A stretch of 6,050 nt of DNA, taken from positions 1 through 6,050 of the forward strand of contig JAUNBN010000089.1 in NCBI GenBank assembly GCA_030527085.1, given 5' to 3'. This stretch comes from Oscillospiraceae bacterium (GTDB lineage Bacteria > Bacillota > Clostridia > Oscillospirales > Ruminococcaceae). Below the pieces are notes generated by a model. The model was not told the DNA's origin. It saw only the letters and a program-made list of their open reading frames with translations, and did not search any database. The translations under genes were made by a program, and so were the position numbers. Shown piece after piece: positions 5,714 through 6,050 of this stretch. Within the stretch, counting starts at the first letter, position 1. Each line of letters opens with the position of its first letter.

Positions 5714-6050
5714 CTATATCTCCATTATTTCCTTATCCTTGGCCTTTATAAGCTCGTCCACCTCGGCTATGCGCTTATCCGTCTGCTTCTGAGTCTCGCT
5801 CTCGAGCTGCTTTAAATCGTCCTCGGTTATCTCGCTCTTCTTCTGCGCGGCCTTGAATTTCTCTATGGCGTCGCGCCTTATGGAACGTATCGCAACCTTG
5901 GAATCCTCGCCGAGCTTCTTTATGCTCTTAGAGAGCTCGCGGCGGCGCTCCTCCGTGAGCGTCGGGAAAACTATACGCAGGGACTTGCCGTCGTTCGTGG
6001 GGTTGATGCCTATATCCGACATCTGTATGGCCTTCTCCACCGCCTTTAGC
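5714..6050 (-). CDS. frr: Ribosome recycling factor, C-terminal part (5' end beyond the right edge)
   Basis: RRF works with EF-G to split the post-termination ribosome. The frame is open from the right edge to the TAG at 5716-5714 and gives 111 residues, the C-terminal three fifths of a protein usually near 185 residues. The visible part starts LKAVEKAIQ, then SDIGINPTNDGK, then PTLTEERRREL, and ends with a charged helix (DELIKAKDKEIMEI). This is the classic RRF pattern: the end of the small domain II followed by the last helices of the three-helix bundle. A GTG at 6040-6038 is an internal valine codon, not the start, because family-typical residues continue upstream to the edge. uppS follows after two bases and its Shine-Dalgarno sequence lies inside the last frr codons. 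In Firmicutes pyrH, tsf and rpsB are commonly found upstream, but they are outside this window. Confidence 0.96.
   Translation of the reverse strand, partial: LKAVEKAIQMSDIGINPTNDGKSLRIVFPTLTEERRRELSKSIKKLGEDSKVAIRSIRRDAIEKFKAAQKKSEITEDDLKQLESETQKQTDKRIAEVDELIKAKDKEIMEI
5720..5723 (-). promoter_or_regulatory. Ribosome binding site of uppS, inside the frr 3' end
   Basis: GGAG lies 8 bases before the GTG at 5711, within the penultimate coding region of frr (ATG GAG ATA TAG). It supports the GTG start and suggests that ribosomes finishing frr reinitiate on uppS. Confidence 0.7.

Noticed and set aside
5714..6040. The GTG at 6040 as the start of a small 108-residue gene.
   Set aside because: The frame stays open to the window edge with RRF-like residues (LKA before VEKAIQ), so this is an internal valine codon of a truncated frr.
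1..6050. Possible mobile element, CRISPR array, tRNA, riboswitch or defence system.
   Set aside because: Almost all of the window is coding sequence of conserved housekeeping genes with no room for such elements; I saw no repeat arrays, transposase motifs or structured leader.

Overview
The window is a tightly packed run of housekeeping genes, all read on the minus strand. Transcription therefore runs from the right edge (high coordinates) to the left edge. The order in the direction of transcription is frr (only its 3' part is present), uppS, cdsA, dxr, rseP, ispG and polC (only its 5' part is present). This matches the conserved frr-uppS-cdsA-dxr-rasP/rseP-(ispG)-polC block of Firmicutes. 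The PolC-type replicative polymerase, the uppS-cdsA-dxr order and ispG placed between rseP and polC together suggest a Clostridia-like member of the Firmicutes. The DNA is G+C-rich, yet isoleucine is written mostly as ATA, which points to a lineage with its own codon habit. I cannot name the species.

Layout from right to left: the 5714-6050 segment holds the C-terminal 111 codons of ribosome recycling factor. Two bases further on, uppS starts with GTG (5711-4995). An 80-base gap follows, the longest non-coding stretch in the window, and then cdsA (4914-4069). Twelve bases separate cdsA from dxr (4056-2884), 42 bases separate dxr from rseP (2841-1807), and 9 bases separate rseP from ispG (1797-763). 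The ispG stop overlaps the polC start as TAATG, and polC runs off the left edge. Nearly every junction carries a recognisable Shine-Dalgarno sequence, and I see no convincing internal promoter or terminator. The simplest reading is one polycistronic unit.

The genes connect functionally. Dxr and IspG are the first committed and the penultimate steps of the MEP pathway, which makes IPP and DMAPP. UppS uses IPP to build the C55 lipid carrier for cell-wall synthesis. CdsA makes CDP-diacylglycerol for phospholipids, and RseP is an intramembrane protease. RRF and PolC link the block to translation and replication. Catalytic residues are intact in every complete gene.

I found no new biological system here. 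The points worth a second look are small: the strong ATA preference, an 8-bp tandem duplication at the very end of uppS that sets its stop codon, a few substitutions in conserved motifs, and the coupled ispG/polC junction. The long plus-strand open frames are antisense shadows.
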